Below, in pieces: positions 23,090 to 33,500 of a DNA stretch of 64,000 bases. This DNA is from Macrocystis pyrifera (Eukaryota; Sar; Phaeophyceae; Laminariales; Laminariaceae), in the NCBI GenBank assembly GCA_031763025.1, contig JASSKH010000021.1, positions 4,278,001 to 4,342,000 of the forward strand. Reading direction: 5' to 3'. The notes under the pieces are model-generated. The model did not search any database. It was not told the DNA's origin and saw nothing but the letters and a program-made list of their open reading frames with translations. Each line of letters opens with the position of its first letter. The first letter of the stretch is position 1. Made by a program: the position numbers and the translations under genes.

Positions 23090-24840
23090 ATCTTCCCGAC
23101 GAAACATGTGCAGTTCATGCAGATAATGCAGATCCCACCCGGTGAAGATATACAGATCACACATACCAAGATCCCACTCACGTACACACCTGCCAAATGT
23201 TACAAACCCTGCGGATCATACAGATCCTGCAGGTCATGCAAACCCACTGATAAATGTGCACGAATCATCCAGATCGAACAGACCCATCCCGATCAAGATG
23301 AACATATCATATAGATAACATATATTCCACTCAGGTAGATCATACAGATCCTGCAGATCACATATGTGTACACATCACACAGATCAAGTTCCCACTCATG
23401 TACACACGTGTGAATGTCTACCTCATACGGACCCCATCCAGGCTAAACATGATGTAAACAATAAATTATGAAGTATCCAGATTCACAAATCCTACAGATC
23501 ATGCAGATATCCTGCAAGTTCCCACTCAGGTACGCACGTGTGAAATATCTACCTCATCATGCGAAATATCTTCATCATCATGCAGATCATACAGACCCCA
23601 TCCAGGTCAAGATGAACAGATCGTGCAGATCACACAGATTCCACTTAGGTAGATCATACAGATCCTGCAGATCACACATGTGTACAGGTCCTACAAATCC
23701 TGCAGATTACACACAGATACAGACCACACAGATCAAGCTCTCACTCAGGTACAAACGTGCGAAATATCTACCTCATGCAGACTCCATCTCGGCTAAACAT
23801 GATGTAAACAAGTGTAAAGTATTCAGATTTTACAGATCCTTCAGATCATAAAGAAATCCTGCAAGTTCCCACTCAGGCACACACGTGTGAAATATCTACA
23901 TCATACAGACCCCATCCCCGCTAAATATGCTGAAAGCAAGTGTAAACTGTCCAGATTTTATTGATCATCCAGATCGTACAGAAATCCTGCAGATCATACA
24001 GATCCTGCAAATCGTACAGACCACATCCCGGTCAAGATGTGCAGATCATACAGAACACACAGATTCTACTCAGGTAGATCATACACATCCTGCAGATGAT
24101 ACAGATTCTGCAGATCATACATTTCCTGCAGATCATACAGATCCCACTCAGGTACACACCTGTAAAATATCTACCTCAAACAGACCGCATGCCGGCTAAA
24201 CATGTCATGCTGTAACCAATTATCTGGTAGGAAGTATCCAGATTTTACAGATCCTCCAGATCATACAGAAATACCGCAGGTCACACAGGTCCTGCAGATC
24301 ATGCAGACCCACCAATAAAAATGTGCATATCATGCAAATCGTGCATACCCTGTCCCCGTGTACAGATCATACAGATCACACAGATTCCACTCAGGTAGAT
24401 GATACGGATCCTGCAGATTATACACATCCTGCAGATCAATGACACCCACCGATAAACATGTGCAGATCATGCAGATCGTGCAGACGCTATCTCGCTCTAG
24501 ATGTAGAGATCAGGCAGGTCAGACAGATCCCATCCCGGTCGATATGTACTGATTATACAGATCACACAGATTCTACTCAGGTACACATCTAGGAAAGTTG
24601 TAACTACACAGATCCCCTTTAGGTCAAACATGTGCATGTCAGTGAGATCAACCAGACCCCACCTGGCACACAAGTGCAAAAGATGCGGAACGTACATGTC
24701 TCCCCTGGCAAACTGTAGTTGGAGTGTGTAGATAATAGATCCTTCAGATCATGCAGATAGATCCTCCACATCATGCACACATGGCATTTAGATCACTGCA
24801 GATCGTACAGATCCTTCAGATCCTTCAGATCATGCAGACC
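23090..24840 (+). repeat. CAGATCATACAGATCC satellite, 1.75 kb, with higher-order unit
   Basis: Degenerate repeats of about 12-15 bp (CAGATCATACAGATCCTG). They are organised in longer blocks that each include CCCACTCAGGTACACACGTG and CATGATGTAAACAAGTGTAAA. Fragments occur at about 34195-34480, 51060-51220, 51965-52060, 52360-52640 and 62010-62340. The open frames are repeat artefacts. Confidence 0.85.
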
Positions 24841-25474
24841 CACCCACGCAAAAAGCTATTCATCAGCTAATCGCGGTACGTGTATGTTCAATTAACATGT
24901 GTAGTTCATGCAGGTCGTCAAGGATCACACATATATCGATGATACAGATCCCATCCAGGCGATAAATACCTGGATGATACAAATCCGGTCAGTTTTCTTC
25001 TGAGTGCTACGCTTTCCTTTGAGCAATACAGTAGTCTATGCCTCCTATACGCCAAGACATGCGAGAGAGCATCGAAGACTAGACTACTACTCTTCGCTTT
25101 TAGCAATATTACAGTACTACTATTCTGTAACCCATGACTCATTTTACTCCGAGATTATTTTTACTCAATCCAGAGGTGAAAGGGTTTTACCTGCGTCTCT
25201 CTTTTCAATTTGCGACACCCCCCGGATTTCATACCACCCACATCCCGAAGGGGAACCTTGTATATATATATATACGATATTGTTGGCCCTGTGCTCTAAG
25301 CACTCCTCTGCGTTTCATAGACGTATTTTTTTGCGTTGTTCATGCTAGCGCGAGATGAGGTTCACCTCGCGGGACGAAACTGCCTCATCGTAATCCCCGA
25401 TCCCGACTGTGTCGGGGGCGGCCTCGGACGTGCTTGCGCCGTGCCTTGGCTGCCGGCTGGCGGGGTGTGAATAC

Positions 25475-25870
25475 GCCAGCTGTGAGTTGGACCAGTTGAG
25501 TGGTCGATACTTGATTTATTACAGTCTCGTGGCCAAAGAATTTGGTTGTCGGCCTACCTGTGCCTCGTCAGGCCTACTCTTGGCCCGTCAAACCCTCTTC
25601 CAAAATATTATATTTTTTACCCTTTGGATGTCCTTGACAGCTGTGGCCAGGTGTGCTGTGCTCGTTTCGCAGAAGCTTTTACATTGAAGCATCAGCTGTG
25701 AGCTGGACGAGTTGAGTGGTCGATACTTGATTTATGACAGTCTCGTAGCCAAAATGTTTGGTTGACAGCCTACCTTTGCCCCGTCAGGCCTACCTTTGAC
25801 CCGTCAAACCCTCTGCTGAAATATGATAGTTTTGAGCATTGGGATGTCCTTGATGGCTGCCTGTCAAGGG
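25475..25870. repeat. ~208-bp unit, two tandem copies
   Basis: Units begin CAGCTGTGAG(T/C)TGGAC and include GAGTGGTCGATACTTGATTTAT; shorter relatives lie near 44708 and 44940. Confidence 0.75.
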
Positions 25871-26573
25871 GCAAATGTGCTCGCTCGCGACGGTAAAAAG
25901 CACGAGTTTTCCGCAAAATAAATGTTGAGGTTCGTAGGCTAGCATATGGTCGGGAAACGAGCGTCACGAGCCTCTTCGGCTGCTATGCACGCCGGGCGAC
26001 CAGGCGCTGTGAGGCAGAGAAGACGGGGTCTTTGGTTTCTACCGAATGGGATGAGTCCACGCCGCGGGAGGAGCGGTACAGTGGAGGTACAAACGGTGTC
26101 GACGATTTTGTTTTTTGTTTACACGCAGCAGACAGCAGCAATGGCAATGATTGTCATCAATGGGAGTGATAGCCATTCCCATTAGGCACCAGCAATGGCG
26201 ATGACGATTATTCGGCATTGCCATTGGGCACCAGTATCACATGAAGCGTGGAGTTTCGATTGTATTGTGAAGGCGTTTTCTTTTTATCGCGTAACCGCCA
26301 AGAAAAAATTAAAGTCATGAATATGTACCGGTTACGACGAGGTACGACGACGACGTCGTGCTTCGTCCTCCTCGTGCGCCATCGAGCTCCCCTGCCCCAA
26401 CTGTTGTGCCAGGGGCAGCCTCGGGCCTGCATGATGTGCTGTTACTGCTGTTATGCTGCTGCTGCTGCTGCCGCTGCTCATCCGCTGCTCTGGTGCCGCT
26501 ACTATGTATGTGCGGCTAATGTCCTGTTCTGCTGCTGCTGCTCCTGCTGCTGCAGTGCTGCTATGCCTGGAAT
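25871..26573. other. No confident gene; CTG-rich tail
   Basis: A basic open frame begins at 25946 (MVGKRASRASSAAMHAG) and meets a GAG|GTACAA donor-like site near 26085. It could be a first exon but nothing supports this. The stretch 26430-26580 is CTG-rich. Confidence 0.25.
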
Positions 26574-28755
26574 ATGTTTTTGCTGTTAACTGTTTGTTTT
26601 AGATGTACTGAAGGCCTGCGGCACAGTATGGAGAAAAGCATTGTGGAAATAGTCGTGGAAAAAATGGATCAAAGGAAAGGTGTGGAGAATGATGAAAAAT
26701 ATGACAGAATGTGCGAGAAGTGCTGTGATGCAGGACGGGGAAATAGCGAAGTATGTTGATATTTTACAAGGAGTTGCACAGGGATGTACGTTACCACCCA
26801 CCCTATTCGAGGTATATATTAACGACCTGATAGTGGCAGTCGAAGCAGTAAAGCTGGGAGTCACGGTGGGAGGGTATTGAAATATGGACGTTGAGATCCA
26901 TATCTGTGTTGATGTGCAGTCACTTCACACGAGCATACTATGTATCTTATGACAGATGCGGAGAAATACGATATGCGGCGAGACTTGAGTTTGTTCCTTC
27001 TTGCCGACGCACTGTATTCAACTTACCTCTATCATACTGATCGTAATGCAGGGTAGCCTAACTTACCACCATAAGTATCAGGTAGAGTTTGCTATGCAGA
27101 ACGTTGCAGGGACATTGCTAGGAACGGTTCAGGGAACAATGACGGGCTGCTGTAGAATACACCTGCCCGTAGCATGGGCATTGTCTCGTGATCAGGTGAT
27201 GGCATGCCCCACCTCGCTCACTCTTCTTTCTTTCCACATTTGGCCACATAAGCGCCTTTTCCAAACATTCTCATTTCTTCATCACAAGTGATCTTCACAG
27301 ACACTTCGGTGCCGCCTCTGCATCTCTTCTCATAGAAGACAGAGCCTCGACACGCTCATTCCTCCAGAGGGAAGATACCGTGTCGAGATTAATGCTTGCG
27401 GATGATTCCGTGGGGATATTAGAAACATCGGAAGGATTGCAGAAACAAGTAAGAGAAGGCAGTAAGGTGCACTAGGGAGTGACGACGAACGCAAAAAATG
27501 TGCGCAGTAGTTGTATGTAGCGAAGATACGGTGAACCCAGCAGCTTTCAAATGGAAGTGGGGAGAAAATGAATTACAGATCGTAGACCAGTGTACGTACC
27601 TTGGCGTAGAGATCTGAAAATACTGCTCTTGGGATGCACACATAGCAAAAGTAAGAGGAAAGGGCAAATCACACGTGGGCAAAATGGATGTGATCCTATC
27701 AACAGACTCGTACCTTGCCACTAGGATTAAGAAATGTATCCAGAGGTAGAATATGCTTGGAGAAGTATGGGAAGGGAACGCGAAGCTCGTAGAACAGCTG
27801 GAAACAGTCCAGATGACGACAGCCAAAAAGTGAGGATGCTCAAATAGGACGAGTAATACATCAATAAGAGCAGAACCGGGAGTGTACCCACTCAAGACTA
27901 ATAGAGACGTGATAAGGTTGAAATGGCAATATAAAGTAAGGCACATGTCCAACATGAGATTTCCAGTCATAGCTGATAGAGCTGTACGGGGGAAAGTAAG
28001 AAAAGGGCGAGCTGGAGTAAGGTGGGATAGCGTAGTCGAGAAAGTATGGAATAATATGGGAGGAAACCAAAAAGAGGTGTTGCCCATAGATAAATTTGGG
28101 GGATACGAGTCAGAAGTAAAAGAAGGGATGGGAAGAAGGGATAAGCTGGCAATAAGAAAGGTGAAATATGAGAGACACTTGGAGATGCACGGGGGGTTAA
28201 GAGAAGATATAGGGATGAAAACGTGTTTGCACGGCCCAATGGACGTCGCGAAAACGCTGAAACTGCGATTTCATGAAGGGGACCTGGACCTGGCAGAAAG
28301 AAAAAAGAGGTATACCAGTACCCTGGAGGAGGAGGAGGAGGAGGAGGAGGAAGTAGATGCACAGATGTGCCCTTGTAGCAAAGCAATAGAGAGTAGAACT
28401 CACGTAGTGGGAGAATGTGAAATGTGCTACTGTAGGAGGAACGGGATATGCTAGAGGGGATGAGGAAAATAGACGAATGTGACATGGAGAAGTTTGGTAC
28501 ACTACAGTAGATAGTAGAGAGAAAACGATCGCTATCCTAGAGATGGATGGTGGCCACAGGTGGCGAAAGAGGAAGAGGATAAGACTAGCGAAACATTTAT
28601 TTGTATTGTACGGAAACAAGGTAATGGGCGCACAACTGTTGGGGTTGTCTTTATTAGGAGCAGGAACGTTGCTCCGTCTCGATAAGGATGCGTGATCAAG
28701 GATGACTAAGGCAAGCAACCAATGAGTACGCCCCCCCCCCCCCCCCCCCCGCCCG
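26574..28755 (+). pseudogene. LINE reverse-transcriptase relic with poly-C tail
   Basis: Broken frames in order. First is an RT block, VDILQGVAQGCTLPPTLFEV then YINDLI (26757-26830). Next is LADDSVGILETSEGLQKQV near 27395, matching the catalytic ADD box, then QCTYLGVEI near 27590. The C-terminal domain (27882-28454) has KTNRDVIRLKWQYKVRHMS and a CPC-H-C zinc motif (CPCSKAIESRTHVVGEC). Stops and frame changes lie at 26878, 27467, 27617 and later. The 3' end is ATGAGTACG followed by about 20 C. Confidence 0.9.
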
Positions 28756-28763
28756 AACTCTCT

Positions 28764-29037
28764 GGAAGTGGCCATACCAGAAATTAAATCAATTCATTGA
28801 TGTTATCATCCATATGCAAGAAAATCCGCCTTTAAAGTGGTTCTTAGTAGGATGCAGCTCACCCTTCATGCGACTCGCCCAACACCTCACCGCGCTTCGC
28901 GCTTGGGGCAAGCAATGTCTGCCTGGTCGGTCAAAGCCCGACGTGCTGCTCCGTCCCGGCATTGTAGGGACGCGAGGGTCAATGTTCATGTGACTACGGC
29001 CATGCACGATAATGAGTACACCCCCCCCCCCCCGTCC
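28764..29037 (+). mobile_element. C-tailed SINE-like element, 5'-truncated
   Basis: Starts at CTCTGGAAGTGGCC directly after the LINE poly-C tail and ends ATGAGTACACCCCCC. It matches the 3' half of the 29405 copy. Confidence 0.85.
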
Positions 29038-29080
29038 CCCCCCCCCTATTATATACATGTTGTATATATATTTATATTTA

Positions 29081-29404
29081 TTTATTTTTTTTATCATCAC
29101 TTTTACTTTCCAGCCTAACTCGTAGGAGGTTTTACCCTCAGCAATCTTCTGGACCAGCCGTGGTCACAGGTGTCGTCCCTTCTCCCCCCCCCCGGTACGT
29201 GCCTTTATTTTTTGTCGCGCATAGGGTTCAGCATTCCCACTGCTCGTCGATTTCCATCGAATGTAGCTAACTCGCGCTCTCGCGCTTTCCGCTAGTCATT
29301 TTTTTTTGCCAAAAAAAGTCCCTACGAGCTTGCACTCGGTGAGACTTGAACCCATGAAATTGATCTTGACAGGCACGCGGACCACCTACCAAGCCACCGG
29401 AGAC
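29081..29404 (-). mobile_element. tRNA-derived SINE, full length
   Basis: On the minus strand the head has box A-like GGCTTGGTAGGTGG and box B-like GGTTCAAGTCTC, with a TGCCTGTCAAG anticodon-loop-like segment that resembles tRNA-Asp(GUC). The body includes GCAGTGGGAATGCTGAACCC and GACACCTGTGACCACG and ends in an A-rich tail. A second full copy is at 59866-60200. Confidence 0.85.
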
Positions 29405-29930
29405 GGGTTGGGTTGACGTCGGTTGGCAATGGCACTGTAAAACATGCCGCTCACTACGTGAGCTAGAGATCCAGAGTACCGTTTTTTTTTGTTTTGTTTT
29501 TGCGGTAACCCACAGCTGGTCGTCGAGTTAGATCATTTGTGCGAGGTAAAGAACCTTTACTCTGCACAAGGAAATTGATCGTATCACGTAGTGTTCAAGG
29601 TAACGCGTCCAAGCGGCAGTTACATGGTACTCTCATTGCTGTCTCTGGAACTGGCTACACCGGAAATTAAACTAACTCATTGAAGCTGTCATCCGTATGC
29701 AAGTCCGCCTCACAAGCGGTTCTTAGTAGGATGCAGCTCACTCTTCATGCGACTCGCCGGACACCTCACGGCGCTTCGCGCTTGGTGCAAGCAATGTCTG
29801 CCTGGTCGGTGAAAACCCGACATGCTCCGTCCCGGCATTGTAGGGATGCGAGGGTCTATGATCATACGACTACGGCCATGCATGAGATCGAGTACATCTC
29901 TCCTATCGAGTACACCCCCACCCCCCGAAC
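29405..29930 (+). mobile_element. C-tailed SINE-like element, full length
   Basis: Head GGGTTGGGTTGACGTCGG, an internal T run (29483-29500), GTTCTTAGTAGGATGCAGCT, then the GAGTACACCCCCAC tail. It directly abuts the tRNA-derived SINE. No clear RNA polymerase III boxes were seen in its head. Confidence 0.85.
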
Positions 29931-30387
29931 GCTTCGCAGGTACTGGAGTACTCCAACTATTCTAGAACAGGTGCAACATCCCTTCCAGGAGTGCACTCCC
30001 GTTGTGGGAACGAAACACTTGGAATAAGAGCCAGATTTAGGTTTATGTACTGTGAGGTTGTACAAGGTTAACTGCTGTATTACTGTTAATAATGTTGCTT
30101 GCATTTCGGAATGCATGCCGGAATGTCGAAATGTCTGTTACGTTTCGCGCCGGACGGGTTTGTTTTAGTGTTACAATAAATAGTGCGGAGACGCTCATTG
30201 TTTTAACGGGGGGTTTTTCAACCTGAATTCCTATCGGGCGAAGTTAACGTTCCTATGTACTTGTATAAAATAAATACAGACCTCTTTGTGTTTTTGCTTC
30301 TGTACTTTCCCTTACTTTTGTACCAGTATTTGCATTTTTTTTTTCTAACATTTTTGCTTTTTGGTTTCCGCCGGTGGTGATACGAAG
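29931..30387 (+). other. Upstream of first seen hydrolase exon
   Basis: No clear upstream exon is seen. The last 60 bp are T-rich with CTAAC and look like the end of an intron, although a transcription start here cannot be excluded. Confidence 0.4.
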
Positions 30388-30594
30388 CAAATGTGGGCCG
30401 GCGTGGCGGACCACCGCGAAGGCGTCGGCTTCTTCTCCGACCCTATCGCCAAGCCCTCGCTCTTCACCTACTGGCGGACCCTGTCCGAGTCGTCGTTCTC
30501 CACCCTGTTCTTGCGGTACAAGCGCCCTACGGAGGAAGGCTCCGCAGCCGCCTCGAACTCCCCCTCGACCGCGTGGGATGCAGACGGCGTAGTG
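30388..30594 (+). CDS. Hydrolase exon 1 (first seen)
   Basis: The acceptor is an AG at 30386-30387 behind a T-rich tract with a CTAAC branch-like motif about 40 nt upstream. The donor is GTG|GTGAGT. It encodes a strongly coding-like segment (GVGFFSDPIAKPSLFTYW and onward) that I cannot place in a family. It ends in phase 0 at DGVV, which continues well into VVDRGSFVEF of the next exon. An ATG lies three bases into it, so it could also be the first coding exon. Confidence 0.7.
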
Positions 30595-33500
30595 GTGAGT
30601 CGGGGCTTGGTCTGGTATGGTGCGGTGCGGTGCGATGCGGTGCGGTGTAATGCGGTGCGTTATGATGTGATTCGCTGCAATGATATTCAGCATGATGGAA
30701 TGAAGTGTGATGCGATACGGTTCGGTTGCTGTGCGGTGCGGTCCGATACGATGTGGTGCAATGCCGCTGTTGTTGCTGGCCTGGCCACCGTCGCGCCGCG
30801 TAAGGAAACACGAGTATCGCTGCGGTGCGGTGCGATGGCAGGATGCTATACGGATCAAGCATATTTGGTGTGATGCGGTGCGATGCGGTGCAAATTAATG
30901 TGATGTGGTCCTGTGCGACGTGATCCGATTTAAATGCAAGTGCGGCGCGATGCGATGCCGCTGTTGTTGTTCAACCTCTAGATCGCCGCCCCATGTAAGA
31001 CAACGAAAGTGTCGGTGCCCGTGCGCGATCCAGTAGCACCCGCGCTTACGGTGCTTGCCCCTCGCCGCGTCTGCCCCTCGCCACGTTTTGGCGCCTCGTG
31101 GGGGCTACGAACAGTGCTTCCGACTTGTCCGAGTTTCGACGCAGTGGTTGATGTTCCACGCTACAAAACCCTCGTGACATCTTCGCTCCGAGAAGTTTGA
31201 ACACAAAAGATGGCTGATGGTTGTGATGGTCCACATTTATCCCTTACTACGTCCTATTGAACATTCCGAGAAAAATCCAAGGCGGACTATCAACCATATT
31301 GTCGATTATGTAGCACTACCTGCTAGACCGCTCTGGAACATTAAGAATGACTATGATAGTGTGCCTCCAGTAGCATTTGGCGAAGGGAGGGCCCCGGAGA
31401 TCACTGTTACCAAGTCGACGAGATTTCACGAACTCTTAAAACATACCTGGTACATTTGTTGATTATACAGCGTTGACGGAGTGGTCTATCTAGCAGGTAG
31501 TGCTATATAATCAACACATCTTTTTTCCGAGAAATTCAAACCTAGCGAATTGACCCGGGTTCAACAGAATAGTTGATAGCCCACGCTTATTCCTCATTAC
31601 ATCCTAGAACATACCGAGAAATATCCCAGGCGGTCGGAGTTATGGTGATAGTGGTAGGGTTAGGGTTTTTCAAGCCAATTATTGTCCATAGTCCACACAC
31701 ACATTCTTCATTACGTCCTAGAACATTCCGAGAATTTTTCCAGGCGGTCGGGGTTAGGGTGGTGGCGGTAGGGTTAGGGTTTAAAGTCAATTATAGTTCA
31801 ACCATTTTGTCGAAGCTGAAGCTGGTGGGCCAGGGTGTGTGTGCTGCAGCCCTCCTCCTTGCGGTCGGTACTTGCACCGTGCGTACGCGTCGGTGCGTGT
31901 ACCTCTTTGTCGTATCTGCACCTCGCCGCTTTTTTTGCTTGCGCGCTGAGGTGAGGGGCGTGCTCCGAGACTACCACAGCAATACGGTGACATTTATACA
32001 TACACATATATATATATACCGCGCGCAATTTTCTCGGGGTCGGACAGCTAACCGATCCTCTGGTCTCGTGGTGGTTGCGATCGCGGTGGGTAGCAGGTGG
32101 TCGACAGGGGAAGCTTCGTGGAGTTTAAGCCGCCAGAGGGGCCTGCTGCCGTTGCAGAGGCCGACCGCCGGGCGCGAACAGGGGTGAGTGAGCGGGTTGG
32201 TGTGCTCCTCCCGCGTGATTTTTGTGGACGTGGACGTCACCGTGCTGGCTGCCGCCGGTGACCCCCCCCCCCCCCCCCCCGAAGCGGCTGCTCAGGCGAA
32301 CTCGTTGTTGACGGCGGACTGGCTGTCGGGGAATGTCGATCGGGAGTTATCCGTTGTGTGCTGTTGCACTGGTTTGCAGCACATGTATAGGAGGTGACTC
32401 AAGCCTATCGCTCGAAATCCCTCAGGAGTCCAATTCCCACGCCGTTTTTTGGAGATAGACCTTGAAATTTGGCACACATATCCTGTGAACCCGTGTCAAT
32501 CCGTTACGGCCTGTTTTTGTTTTCTCGCCAGTCATTTTTGCTGCTGAGTTGTTTGGGATATTTGGGTCTTACGAGACTCAACATTTCCGGTGGAAAAACA
32601 GCAAAACATTCATCAACGGCTTGGAAGGGGCTCATCGAAAACGTGTGCCGAATTTCAGGTTCAATCTCTGAAGAACGGCGTGGACATTTGGACTTTTGTG
32701 CGGTAAAAAACAAAATAGGCATGGCCTCGTAATTACTTTATTTCAGTAGTATAGGATAAATTTGGCGTTAAAAATGGTTTGATATTGGTTCTACGCAGTC
32801 ATTCCTTCGTAGTTTTGCGCGAAACCTTCCACAGACATGCCTTTGAGTACCTGGAACCGGTTCGTGCATTAAAAAGAAACATGTTGAAAAACAAATCCAT
32901 TAAAAAATATATATGTTCAAAAACAAATCGCCTGGCTAGTGACCTTTTCGAAGGCATGAGGTTGGTCGGGACACAGTTTCGCCGCTAGCCAGCTCTATTC
33001 CCTTGACCAAAAAACGGTCTACGTTACCCTCTTCTGCTGATCATTTACGGTCAGCTTGATTCCAAAGTATGTGACATTCAAGTAGCCGTTGGTGGCGGCA
33101 TTCATGACTGACAAAAATTGGGGCTTACAACTTAAACCAGCCTGTCTAACCAATTGCTTAAGTGATTAAATAGTGCAAAAACAGTACGTATACTTTCGTA
33201 GAGACGATTTAATTTTTTTTATCAACATTTTTACTTTCCAGCTCAACTCGTACCAGGCATGAAATAGGAGGATTTACCCTCAGCGATGTTCTGGACACGC
33301 CGTGGTCACAGGTGTCGTCCCTTCTCCCCCCCGGCACGTGCCTTTTCCTTTTTGTTTTCGCGCATAGGGTTCAGCATTCCCACTGCTTTAGACCGTGGTC
33401 GGTCCGACTGTTCGATTGATTGCGTGAATTAAAAAAACGGGTTTTTATTTGCACGACCTCGCGCTCCCGCCTCCCGCGACATTTTCCGCCATCCTTCCGC

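Noticed and set aside
23468..24199. ORFs rich in HTDPADHTD and IQILQI
   Set aside because: They are translations of the CAGATCATA satellite in different frames.
23090..24840. CRISPR array
   Set aside because: The repeats are degenerate, contiguous and without uniform unique spacers; the genome is eukaryotic.
29320..29404. Functional tRNA-Asp gene
   Set aside because: Part of a dispersed SINE with a body and A-tail; the arms do not pair as a full cloverleaf.
30253..30873. Long overlapping ORFs on both strands around hydrolase exon 1
   Set aside because: Only the 30388-30594 segment is coding-like; the rest is the GGTGCGATGC array, which is open in several frames.
31637..31785. GGTAGGGTTAGGG motifs as interstitial telomere
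   Set aside because: Only a few imperfect copies exist, inside a larger local repeat; not enough for a telomeric tract.
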